NCBI GenBank assembly: GCA_965658225.1
Contig: CBFHRK010000005.1
Location: 21,528 to 85,527 of the forward strand
Length of the DNA stretch: 64,000 nt
Direction: 5' to 3'
From: ECT2AJA-044 sp965658225
GTDB taxonomy: Bacteria > Bacteroidota > Bacteroidia > Flavobacteriales > ECT2AJA-044
Shown: positions 1-6,939 of the stretch, piece by piece
How positions within the stretch are numbered: position 1 is the first letter of the stretch
How the letters are laid out: each line of letters begins with the position of its first letter
Made by a program: the position numbers and the translations under genes
The notes under the pieces: model-generated
What the model was told of the DNA's origin: nothing
The model's database searches: none
The model's input: the letters and a program-made list of their open reading frames with translations, nothing else

Positions 1-662
1 CGAACTTCAATAGATCCGAACTTCACAATGCCTTCGAGTAAACGTTGGTCGTCCTCTGACCGCTCGTCGTCGCTTGTGATTTCTAAAGCGGTTGTTAAAT
101 CTTCAACGGACAGATTAGAGCCGGTGGGTTTGAGTTGCTTTTCGAGCAAGCTCGTGGTGCCTATCAAGAACTTGGCCAGTGGTCGCACCAACTTACTCAT
201 AATTAAGAGGGGCTGGGCGAGTTTACGGCTGAAACTCAACGCGTTCCTGTTGGCATACACTTTCGGAAGAACCTCGCCGAATAGTAAGAGGAGAAAGGTG
301 ATACCTAAAATTTTCACTAAGAAGTCGAGAACAACGTTTGTGCTGAAATCGAATAACATATCCACCAATAAGGTGGATATGAGAACGATAAGAATGTTAA
401 TGAAGTTGTTTGTGATAAGAATGGTGGCCAATAGCGATTTCGGTCTGTTTAGCAGATCGAGAACGGATTCATCGGCCGCCGATTTCTTTTTTTCGAGTAC
501 AGCGAAATCCGAAGGGGTCAAACTGAAGAAGGCCACTTCTGCGCCGGAAACGAAGGCTGAAATCATCAAAAGGATCACCAAGAGAACAAGGTACATCAAG
601 GATCCCAAGGGGATTTCAAGGAAGATATTCAGGAAAAGTAAAGGTTCAGGGTCAGGGTCCAA
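1..662 (-). CDS. gldE: GldE, gliding-motility CorC/hemolysin-like membrane protein (partial)
   Basis: The reverse strand reads a continuous 220-codon frame that runs off the left edge, so the C-terminus is missing. It begins at a TTG codon (Leu-Asp-Pro-Asp-Pro-Glu-Pro), the only plausible start after an in-frame TAA and before the first membrane segment. What follows is a DUF21-type membrane domain: hydrophobic segments around residues 20-40, 75-100 and 100-125, the motif GAEVAFFSL, and FGEVLPKVYANRNA. The start of the cytoplasmic CBS-type region (SDDERSEDDQRLLEGIVKFG) is just reached. In Flavobacteria this family next to ssb and mutY is GldE, a helper of gliding and T9SS function. The plus-strand frame over the same bases is only its shadow. 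Identity is strong from context plus sequence; the TTG start is an inference. Confidence 0.85.
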   Translation of the reverse strand, partial: MDPDPEPLLFLNIFLEIPLGSLMYLVLLVILLMISAFVSGAEVAFFSLTPSDFAVLEKKKSAADESVLDLLNRPKSLLATILITNNFINILIVLISTLLVDMLFDFSTNVVLDFLVKILGITFLLLLFGEVLPKVYANRNALSFSRKLAQPLLIMSKLVRPLAKFLIGTTSLLEKQLKPTGSNLSVEDLTTALEITSDDERSEDDQRLLEGIVKFGSIEV

Positions 663-683
663 TCGAAATTAGTTTCGTTCGTA

Positions 684-1163
684 CTAGAAAGGAAGATCGT
701 CATCATCTGAACCGCCCAAACTTTCGTTTGTAGGTGCAGTGGGTGATGACGTCGGTTCTGGGTTAGACTGTGCCATGGGGTTTGGCGATTGGAAGTTCGA
801 AGGAGCTGATGAACCGCCGCTGTTTCCACCGGGTGATCCAAGCATGGTCATGTTTGTTCCTCGAATTTCTGTGCTGTATCGATCGTTCCCTTGGTCATCT
901 TGCCATTGGCGGGTATGGATACTCCCTTCAATGAAGATTTTATCCCCTTTTTTCACATATTTTTCTGCTACTCCTGCGAGTCCGCGTCGCAGCACTACGG
1001 TATGCCACTCGGTATTTTCAACTTTGTTCCCTTCGCGGTTTTTGTACGACTCAGTAGTGGCAATTCTCAAGCGCGCTAAAGATCCTCCGTCGTCAAAATG
1101 ACGGACTTCTGGATCTGCACCAAGATTACCAATGAGAAAGACTCTATTTAAACTACCGGCCAT
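684..1163 (-). CDS. ssb: Single-stranded DNA-binding protein
   Basis: 159 residues. The N-terminal OB fold covers about residues 1-110 (NRVFLIGNLGADPEVR, then EWHTVVLRRGLAGVAEKYVKKGDKIFIEG). A low-complexity Gly/Ser/Pro linker follows, and the protein ends in the acidic tip DDDDLPF that SSB proteins use to recruit replication and repair partners. It coats single-stranded DNA as a tetramer. It lies between mutY upstream and gldE downstream on the same strand with short gaps (50 and 21 bp), the arrangement usual in Flavobacteria, so the three are probably co-transcribed. Confidence 0.97.
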   Translation of the reverse strand: MAGSLNRVFLIGNLGADPEVRHFDDGGSLARLRIATTESYKNREGNKVENTEWHTVVLRRGLAGVAEKYVKKGDKIFIEGSIHTRQWQDDQGNDRYSTEIRGTNMTMLGSPGGNSGGSSAPSNFQSPNPMAQSNPEPTSSPTAPTNESLGGSDDDDLPF

Positions 1164-1213
1164 AACTTCTTGCGTTGAGTGTCTAACAAATTTATCATTC
1201 TTGAGGAATTATC

Positions 1214-2263
1214 CTATATAAGTCCTTCAGAAGACATCCAATCGTGAATAACTATTGGAACGGCAAAGGTCGGAAGTTCTTCTGGATCCACCACCACAAT
1301 TCCCTGAAATCGTGGAGTAAAGGTCAATTTGACTCGGTGAAATTTTATGTGAAGAAGTCGATGGCTGAGTCGATGTTTAATTTCCTTTGACGACGGGGCT
1401 AGTTCAAAGGGCTGGTTATCGATCATTTTTAGCCAGAGCTCTTCGTGTTGTACGTCGGAAAAGGAAGTTTTATTGGGGCTCACTATTCTCGGGAAATCGA
1501 AAAGTCCTTCCCATATACCGTCACCTTTTCTCTGATTCATCAGAATTCCATCGGGCGTTTCAATCACCAAGTAATGGTACCATTCTGATTTCACCTTGGT
1601 TTTACCCTCTTTTTTGGGGAGTTCATTAATACGTTTTGTTTTTAGGGCTTCACAGCCCGATGACAATGGACACGAAAGGCAATCTGGGTTTTGCGGCTTG
1701 CATTGCAGGGCGCCAAACTCCATGATGGCTTGGTTGTGAAGGTCGGGCCGCTTTTGGTTGAGCACTTCATCGGCGAGCTTCTGAAAATATTTCTGGCCGC
1801 TAGGCCGATTAATGGGTAGCTCCACCCCGTAATAGCGGGCAAGCACGCGATAAACGTTGCCGTCGACTACGGCGTGAGGTAACTGAAAAGCGAAACTGGC
1901 GATAGCTGCTGCGGTATATGGGCCTATACCTTTCAAGGACAGGAGGTCTTTGTAGTTCGCTGGAAATTTTCCATTACAATCGGCAACTACTTGTTTTGCG
2001 GCCGTATGAAGATTTCGTGCTCGAGAATAATATCCGAGGCCTTGCCATAGTTTTAATACATCGTCAATGGGTGCATTGGCGAGGTCTTGAACGGTCGGGT
2101 ATTTTTCGGTGAATCGTTCGAAATAGGGGAGTCCTTGAGCGACGCGGGTTTGTTGTAAAATGATTTCCGAAAGCCAAATGGGGTAGGGGTCTTCCGAGTT
2201 TCTCCAAGGGAGTTCTCGATGGTTCTTTTGGTACCAATCAATTAAGACTTCGGAGAATTCCAT
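1214..2263 (-). CDS. mutY: A/G-specific adenine DNA glycosylase
   Basis: 349 residues, normal for MutY. It removes adenine mispaired with 8-oxoguanine. The helix-hairpin-helix LKGIGPYTAAAIASFAF is followed by the catalytic Asp in VVDGNVYRVLARY. The catalytic Glu lies in SEIILQQTRV near residue 35. The four cysteines of the 4Fe-4S loop are present with C-x6-C-x2-C-x5-C spacing (CKPQNPDCLSCPLSSGC). The C-terminal third, from about residue 225, is the NUDIX-like domain that recognises 8-oxoG. It is the first gene of the minus-strand mutY-ssb-gldE run and diverges from the HU gene. Confidence 0.97.
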   Translation of the reverse strand: MEFSEVLIDWYQKNHRELPWRNSEDPYPIWLSEIILQQTRVAQGLPYFERFTEKYPTVQDLANAPIDDVLKLWQGLGYYSRARNLHTAAKQVVADCNGKFPANYKDLLSLKGIGPYTAAAIASFAFQLPHAVVDGNVYRVLARYYGVELPINRPSGQKYFQKLADEVLNQKRPDLHNQAIMEFGALQCKPQNPDCLSCPLSSGCEALKTKRINELPKKEGKTKVKSEWYHYLVIETPDGILMNQRKGDGIWEGLFDFPRIVSPNKTSFSDVQHEELWLKMIDNQPFELAPSSKEIKHRLSHRLLHIKFHRVKLTFTPRFQGIVVVDPEELPTFAVPIVIHDWMSSEGLI

Positions 2264-2306
2264 AGGGAAGAATCGGATTTGTTTGACTAAGAATAAGTTA
2301 GGGCAA

Positions 2307-2314
2307 CAAATTTA
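2307..2314 (-). promoter_or_regulatory. -7 promoter element of mutY-ssb-gldE
   Basis: The minus strand reads TAAATTTG, a full match to the Bacteroidota -7 consensus TAnnTTTG, 43 bp before the mutY start. No clear -33 TTG is seen at the usual distance. Confidence 0.5.
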
Positions 2315-2350
2315 ACGTTCGTTCGGTTTTATGGAAAGGAAAAATTGCTC

Positions 2351-2358
2351 TATATTTG
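2351..2358 (+). promoter_or_regulatory. -7 promoter element of the HU gene
   Basis: TATATTTG matches TAnnTTTG exactly and lies 56 bp before the chosen HU start. It also shows that an upstream in-frame ATG at 2331 cannot be the usual start, because that ATG would precede the promoter. Confidence 0.65.
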
Positions 2359-2414
2359 CACCCCTGAAAATGACAGACGAGTCAAGCGTTGAATTTTTAA
2401 AAATATTGATAGAG

Positions 2415-2708
2415 ATGACCAAAGCGGATATCGTGGCGAATATTGCAGATAAGACAGGATTAGAGAAATTGGAAGTGCAAGCCACTGTTGAAGCGTTCAT
2501 GGATGAGGTGAAAGATTCTTTGGAGGTAGGTGAAAACGTATACCTTCGCGGATTTGGAAGTTTTATCGTTAAGGAACGCGCCGAAAAAACGGGTCGTAAT
2601 ATTTCAAAGAATACGACCATTATAATTCCGGCACACAATATTCCTGCTTTTAAACCGAGCAAGACTTTTGTAGAGGGAGTGAAAAATAAAGTTCGCGTAG
2701 CGAAATGA
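2415..2708 (+). CDS. hup: HU/IHF family DNA-binding protein
   Basis: 97 residues from the ATG at 2415 (MTKADIVANIADKTG), the canonical HU start and length; in-frame ATGs at 2331 and 2370 would add unrelated residues, and the promoter lies between 2331 and 2415. The fold is complete: the dimerising helices, the GFGSFIVKERAEKTGRN signature at about residues 46-62, and the PAHNIPAFKPSK arm that inserts into the DNA minor groove. It bends and compacts DNA in the nucleoid. Its stop overlaps the start of the TPR gene by ATGA, so the two are translationally coupled. Confidence 0.93.
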   Translation: MTKADIVANIADKTGLEKLEVQATVEAFMDEVKDSLEVGENVYLRGFGSFIVKERAEKTGRNISKNTTIIIPAHNIPAFKPSKTFVEGVKNKVRVAK

Positions 2709-3181
2709 GACGATTAGCGCCGGTATTTGTAATCGCCGGAGGAATTGTCCTGATCGTTCTTTTATATACAGCGCCCAGAACGGCGTTGAATGATGAAGCA
2801 CCGGAAGTCAGTGAAACGGCTTTAAGTGTGGATGAATTGATTGACGAGGCCATTGAAAAAGTTCGGGGCGCAAGTCCGATGGAAGGTATTATGTCGTTAA
2901 GACAGATTGCTGAGGACCACCCGAATAACCCAAAGGCACAGTTTTACCTTGGATTGTTTAGTATGCAATCAGGTCAGTATGAAAAAGCTGTGGAGCGGTT
3001 TCGAAGGGTCGTCGAGTTAGATCCAGCAAATGTAGAAGCCTACCGTTTCTTAGGCGACGCACATCAAAGCTTGGGAGATACATTGGAAATGACAGCAGCG
3101 TACGGAGCTTATCTGGAAGTTGCTACCGATGAGGAATCTAAGGTAGAAGTGCAAGCTTTGCTTGATCAATGGAGTAAGTAA
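2705..3181 (+). CDS. Membrane-anchored tetratricopeptide repeat protein
   Basis: 158 residues. A single hydrophobic N-terminal segment (about residues 5-21) anchors the protein in or exports it across the inner membrane. Two to three TPR units follow from about residue 75, with the typical PKAQFYLGLFSMQSGQYEKAV and AEAYRFLGDAHQSLGD-like helix pairs, so it should be a protein-binding scaffold outside the cytoplasm. It overlaps HU by 4 bp and precedes the small ribosomal-type protein and rng, a neighbourhood common in Flavobacteria. The partner is not visible from sequence. Confidence 0.85.
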   Translation: MRRLAPVFVIAGGIVLIVLLYTAPRTALNDEAPEVSETALSVDELIDEAIEKVRGASPMEGIMSLRQIAEDHPNNPKAQFYLGLFSMQSGQYEKAVERFRRVVELDPANVEAYRFLGDAHQSLGDTLEMTAAYGAYLEVATDEESKVEVQALLDQWSK

Positions 3182-3212
3182 AAAAATTATTAACGACTTA
3201 AAGCATTAAGTT

Positions 3213-3302
3213 ATGCCGAGTGGTAAAAAACGTAAACGTCATAAGATGGCGACGCACAAGCGCAAGAAACGTTTGAAGAAAAATCGTCATAAGAAGAAGT
3301 AA
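3213..3302 (+). CDS. 29-residue highly basic ribosome-type protein (AURKAIP1/COX24, mS38/bS22-like)
   Basis: ATG at 3213, TAA at 3300-3302. Twenty of 29 residues are Lys, Arg or His (MPSGKKRKRHK start, then MATHKRKKRLKK, ending NRHKKK). The MxxHKRKKRLKK core is that of the AURKAIP1/COX24 domain, whose members include mitochondrial mS38 and the mycobacterial bS22 protein of the small ribosomal subunit. Bacteroidota carry nearly identical mini-genes at this place before rng. Ribosome binding is inferred from family and composition. A hairpin terminator follows 11 bp later. Confidence 0.85.
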   Translation: MPSGKKRKRHKMATHKRKKRLKKNRHKKK

Positions 3303-3313
3303 TCTTTTAGATG

Positions 3314-3347
3314 CCTAGAGGTGGAATCCTTCCGCCTTTAGGTCTTT
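3314..3347 (+). terminator. Rho-independent terminator after the small basic protein
   Basis: A 13-bp stem (3314-3326 with 3330-3342, two G-U pairs, 3-nt loop) is followed by a T-rich tail (TCTTTACTATTTTCTTT). It separates the HU-TPR-mini-protein unit from rng, or attenuates read-through into it. Confidence 0.75.
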
Positions 3348-3427
3348 ACTATTTTCTTTCCTTTCCCTATTGCTTTGAGCATCTGGCCTATTCCTGAGGG
3401 AATTGAGTTGGCCAAAACTTTATTATT

Positions 3428-4969
3428 GTGAGTACCGAGCTGATTATTGATAGCAGTAGCGGTTCCGATGTTCAAATTGCCTTGCTTAAAGACGGACGTC
3501 TGCACGAGTTGCAGAGGGAAGTAGAAGGGCGGCAATTTCAGGTAGGCGATGTCTACCTCGGAAAAGTGAAAAAGACAGTTCCTGGACTTAACGCCGCGTT
3601 TGTGGATGTAGGTTACGAGAAAGATGCCTTTTTACACTACCATGATCTAGGACCGCAGATCAAATCTCTTTTGAAGTATCAGAAAAGGACGACTACAGGT
3701 CGTCAAAAATGGTCTTTGGAGACGTTTGAACGTGAAGAGGATATCGACAAAAACGGTAAAATAGACGAGGCTATTAAGAAGGGTATGGACCTTTTAGTCC
3801 AAGTGGCTAAAGAGCCAATCTCGACTAAAGGACCGCGTATTAGTTCCGAGATTTCCATCGCTGGAAGATACTTGGTGTTAATGCCGTTTTCCGATCGTAT
3901 TTCCGTTTCATCGAAAATTCCGGACAAAGAAGAGCGCACACGTCTGCGTCGTTTGATTCAATCGATTCGCCCAAAGGGCTTCGGAGTCATCATTCGCACC
4001 GTAGCAACAGGTAAAAAAGTAGCAGATCTGCACAGCGATCTGAACGAACTCGTTAAGCGCTGGAAGAACATGCACCGCTTAATGCCGCGCAAAAAAGCAC
4101 CTTATCGCTTATTGAGCGAAATGGACCGTGCAACGGCTATTTTGCGCGATATTATGAACGAGTCGTTCAATAGTATTGTCGTAGACGATGAGGAACTGTT
4201 CCAAGACATTAAGGCCTATGTGGCCACCATTGCTCCCGAAAAGGAAAACATTGTAAAGCTCTATCAGGGTCGCGTGCCTTCCTTTGAGCACTTTGGCATT
4301 GAGCGTCAGATTAAAGCTGCGTTTGGCCGATCTGTATCAATGAGCAAGGGAGCATACTTGATCGTTGAGCATACGGAAGCGTTGCACGTAATCGACGTGA
4401 ACTCCGGAAACCGATCGAACAGCAAAGAGAACCAAGAACAGAACGCTCTTGAAGTGAATTTGATTTCGGCCAATGAAATTGCTCGTCAATTGCGCTTGCG
4501 CGATATGGGTGGAATTATTGTGGTCGATTTCATCGATATGCAGCGCAAAGAGAATAGAGCGGCGCTTTATGAGGCTTTGAAAAAAGCCATGGCCGACGAT
4601 CGAGCGAAGCACAAGATTTTACCTCCGAGTCGTTTCGGATTGGTCGAAATTACGCGTCAGCGTGTTCGCCCCGAAATGAACATCAAAACCCGGGAAGAGA
4701 ACCCGGATGGTATTGGCGAGGTAGAAGCTCCTATCCTTATTATTGATCGTATCGACTCTCAATTAGAGGGTATTATGAAACGAGGAAATAAAGTAGTTGA
4801 ATTGCATACGCATCCGTTTATTGCGGCCTACCTAACGGCAGGATGGCAAAGCCTTCGCAAAAAGTGGAACCGCAAGTACAAAATGAAATTTAAGGTAGTG
4901 CCGCGTGATGCGTACAAATACCTCGAATTTCATTTATTCGATGCCCAGGGAGAAGAAGTACGCGCTTAA
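3428..4969 (+). CDS. rng: Ribonuclease E/G family protein, RNase G
   Basis: 513 residues with a GTG start at 3428; no earlier in-frame start fits the family. The S1 RNA-binding domain is near residues 35-120 (GDVYLGKVKKTVPGLNAAFVDVGYEKDAFLH). The catalytic core has the two metal-binding Asp motifs, VIDVNSGN and GGIIVVDFIDM. It cleaves single-stranded RNA 5' ends and takes part in 16S rRNA maturation and mRNA decay. It is short like RNase G and lacks the long scaffold tail of RNase E. Its stop overlaps the convergent MFS gene by 4 bp. Confidence 0.96.
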   Translation: MSTELIIDSSSGSDVQIALLKDGRLHELQREVEGRQFQVGDVYLGKVKKTVPGLNAAFVDVGYEKDAFLHYHDLGPQIKSLLKYQKRTTTGRQKWSLETFEREEDIDKNGKIDEAIKKGMDLLVQVAKEPISTKGPRISSEISIAGRYLVLMPFSDRISVSSKIPDKEERTRLRRLIQSIRPKGFGVIIRTVATGKKVADLHSDLNELVKRWKNMHRLMPRKKAPYRLLSEMDRATAILRDIMNESFNSIVVDDEELFQDIKAYVATIAPEKENIVKLYQGRVPSFEHFGIERQIKAAFGRSVSMSKGAYLIVEHTEALHVIDVNSGNRSNSKENQEQNALEVNLISANEIARQLRLRDMGGIIVVDFIDMQRKENRAALYEALKKAMADDRAKHKILPPSRFGLVEITRQRVRPEMNIKTREENPDGIGEVEAPILIIDRIDSQLEGIMKRGNKVVELHTHPFIAAYLTAGWQSLRKKWNRKYKMKFKVVPRDAYKYLEFHLFDAQGEEVRA

Positions 4970-6246
4970 TTCGTTAGCGCTAATTTTCGCAGATTTTTGT
5001 AGTCCATAAGTAAAGGAATGGCTGATCCAATGACCAGCGCGCCTCCGGCCAGATAGGCATACCGGACGGTGGGTCCGTCCATGAAAAAGGGCAAGCTAAA
5101 GAATCCTATTAGTACGGAACGCAAAATCAAATTGGCGACCGTAAAGGCCGTATTTGCACGTCCAATCACGTAATTGGGAATTTGGTTGAATAAGAAGGTC
5201 ACTCGAATGATTCGCGTACCCGCATTCGTTATTCCCGCGGTAAATAAACTCGCATAGAGCAGTAGCGTGTTTTTCCCTAAGCTCAAGTACAAAAAGACCG
5301 AACCTGCTAAGAGCAGCAGGATAATCACCGAGGCAACCGTATTTGTTTTAAAGAATATTTTACGGATTAAAAATCCGGCCGTTAGGGCGCCAAAAGCATA
5401 GTAGGCTTGGGCGCTAGCGAACAAATCGGGGCCCGACTCCATCCATTGATTTACGTATTGCGGCAACACAACCAAGATCTGGACAAGTACAAAGGCGAAA
5501 AGTGAATGGGTGAAGAGGCCGTATTTGAATACGAGCGGATTCATTCGGAAATAGGCGAATCCTTCTTTTAATCGCTCCGAAATACTGCCGGTTGATTTGG
5601 TTTTTGAAGGCACCGATTCATAGCGGATTCGGCTAATCAGGAGCATTGCCAAGAAGTAAGTGAGGGCATCCAAAGCAAATATCCAATGAAGTGGCCACGA
5701 CTCAATTGCGAACGGAAGAGTGACGGATAAGCCGAGCACATTAATGGCCTGATGGGCAATGGTGCCGCTTATTAGCACCGCTGCCGTGGCACCTGAAAAC
5801 ACTTTGGTGGCTTGATTCTGAATTTCGAACAGGCTATTAATTTTTCCGTAGTTCTTGGGTTCGGTAATCTCTTGTCCGAAGGCGTACAGCGCGGGATAAT
5901 GGATATTAAAAAAGAGGGAAGTCATGCCGAATACAGTAAGTATTAGCCACGGGGGCATGGTACCGGCGAAAAAACCATATCCGGCCGCTAGGGCGACTAT
6001 GGAACCCGCAATAAAATTGGCATATAGGAACAGCGATTTCCGGGAATAGCGATCGATGAGTGTTCCGGCGTATAGGCTCCAAAACAGGCTCAAAAAAGTG
6101 ACTAATCCGTACGTTACGGCGAACACGCTGCTTTGATCTAGGACATCGGCGAAGTACCAGGGAACGGCTAAAACAGAAATTCCTTGGGCAAAACCGGAGA
6201 CGATGTTTGAGCTCAATAGAAAAGTGAGGGCCGACCGGTTTTTCAT
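4966..6246 (-). CDS. MFS transporter, EntS-like exporter type
   Basis: 426 residues with about twelve hydrophobic segments. The N-terminus (SSNIVSGFAQGISVLAVPWYFADV) and the loop YAGTLIDRYSRKS match the MFS_3/EntS group, which exports siderophores, drugs or other small molecules across the inner membrane. It stands alone on the minus strand, convergent with rng (4-bp overlap) and divergent from recX (27 bp). Substrate cannot be read from sequence. Confidence 0.85.
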   Translation of the reverse strand: MKNRSALTFLLSSNIVSGFAQGISVLAVPWYFADVLDQSSVFAVTYGLVTFLSLFWSLYAGTLIDRYSRKSLFLYANFIAGSIVALAAGYGFFAGTMPPWLILTVFGMTSLFFNIHYPALYAFGQEITEPKNYGKINSLFEIQNQATKVFSGATAAVLISGTIAHQAINVLGLSVTLPFAIESWPLHWIFALDALTYFLAMLLISRIRYESVPSKTKSTGSISERLKEGFAYFRMNPLVFKYGLFTHSLFAFVLVQILVVLPQYVNQWMESGPDLFASAQAYYAFGALTAGFLIRKIFFKTNTVASVIILLLLAGSVFLYLSLGKNTLLLYASLFTAGITNAGTRIIRVTFLFNQIPNYVIGRANTAFTVANLILRSVLIGFFSLPFFMDGPTVRYAYLAGGALVIGSAIPLLMDYKNLRKLALTN

Positions 6247-6273
6247 TCGCTTAAAGGTAGCTATCTTTAAAGG

Positions 6274-6750
6274 ATGTCAACAGAAGAAAGCGCAAAGGGT
6301 TTATACGATTCGGCACGAAATAGATTAGAGGGGTTTTGTGTCTATCAAGATCGAAGTCAATGGGAGGCCGAAGAAAAAATGAAAGGGCTGGGACTCACGG
6401 CGGATCAAGAGGAGGAATTGATGATTCATTTGATCTCCAATAAATTTTTAAACGAAGAGCGCTTTGCTCGGTCGTATGCGAGAGGAAAATTTAGGCAGAA
6501 CAAATGGGGTCGATATAAAATTTCTCAAGGCTTAAAGGCGAAGCGGGTGTCTCCGGAATGCATTGCTGTCGGACTCACAGAAATAGATGAAGAGGAATAT
6601 CGCGCTTCCCTTCAGGGTATTTTGGAAAAGAAAAATGCCACGATAAAAGATAAAAATCCTTTCGGGAGAAAGAGAAAGCTGGCGAATCACGCCATGCAAA
6701 AAGGCTATGAATCGGGATTGATTTGGGAGGTGATTGAATGTATGGTGTAG
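6274..6750 (+). CDS. recX: Regulatory protein RecX
   Basis: 158 residues, typical for RecX, which caps and inhibits RecA filaments. It consists of three-helix repeats; the hallmark segment FLNEERFARSYARGKFRQNKWG lies near residues 58-80, followed by the IxxGLKAKRVS repeat. It is monocistronic, with no recA in view, and diverges from the MFS exporter. A large palindrome follows 20 bp after the stop. Confidence 0.93.
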   Translation: MSTEESAKGLYDSARNRLEGFCVYQDRSQWEAEEKMKGLGLTADQEEELMIHLISNKFLNEERFARSYARGKFRQNKWGRYKISQGLKAKRVSPECIAVGLTEIDEEEYRASLQGILEKKNATIKDKNPFGRKRKLANHAMQKGYESGLIWEVIECMV

Positions 6751-6754
6751 TAAA

Positions 6755-6771
6755 GCCCTAGCCCTAGCCCT
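6755..6771. repeat. Short tandem repeat (GCCCTA)2.8
   Basis: Two complete GCCCTA units plus GCCCT lie directly between the recX stop and the left end of the palindromic element. Confidence 0.8.
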
Positions 6772-6855
6772 GATCTACCCCCAAAAAAACTGGACAGTAA
6801 ATTTAAGAGTTGTTTTCTAACTTAACTTACTGTCCAGTTTTTTGGGGGTAGATCA
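6771..6855. mobile_element. 85-bp palindromic element with IS3-family-like ends (MITE candidate)
   Basis: The two ends are inverted copies starting TGATCTACCCCC, an A-run, then CTGGACAGTAA. They match over about 29 bp apart from one A (seven A on the left, six on the right), with weaker pairing inward around a short AT-rich centre. The start TGA, CCCC, A-run, TGGACA order resembles the terminal repeats of IS3-family insertion sequences. No transposase frame fits inside, so this would be a non-autonomous derivative. No target duplication is obvious. Because it is a long hairpin with T-runs between the convergent recX and fhs genes, it may also terminate transcription both ways. Confidence 0.6.
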
Positions 6856-6939
6856 AACTGCCCACACAGAACCTAACCGAGACCTTTAATCCAAAACATC
6901 CATGCGGCAATCGATCGCGCAGAAAACTCCATCAGAATC

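Noticed and set aside
28..672. Long plus-strand frame of 214 codons at the left end
   Set aside because: It is the complement of gldE, whose frame shows clear membrane-domain motifs. The plus-strand protein is Ser/Arg-rich and unlike any family.
739..1101. Plus-strand frame of 120 codons
   Set aside because: It is antisense to ssb, which is certain.
2331..2414. N-terminal extension of HU
   Set aside because: It precedes or overlaps the promoter -7 element, and the family starts at MTKADIV.
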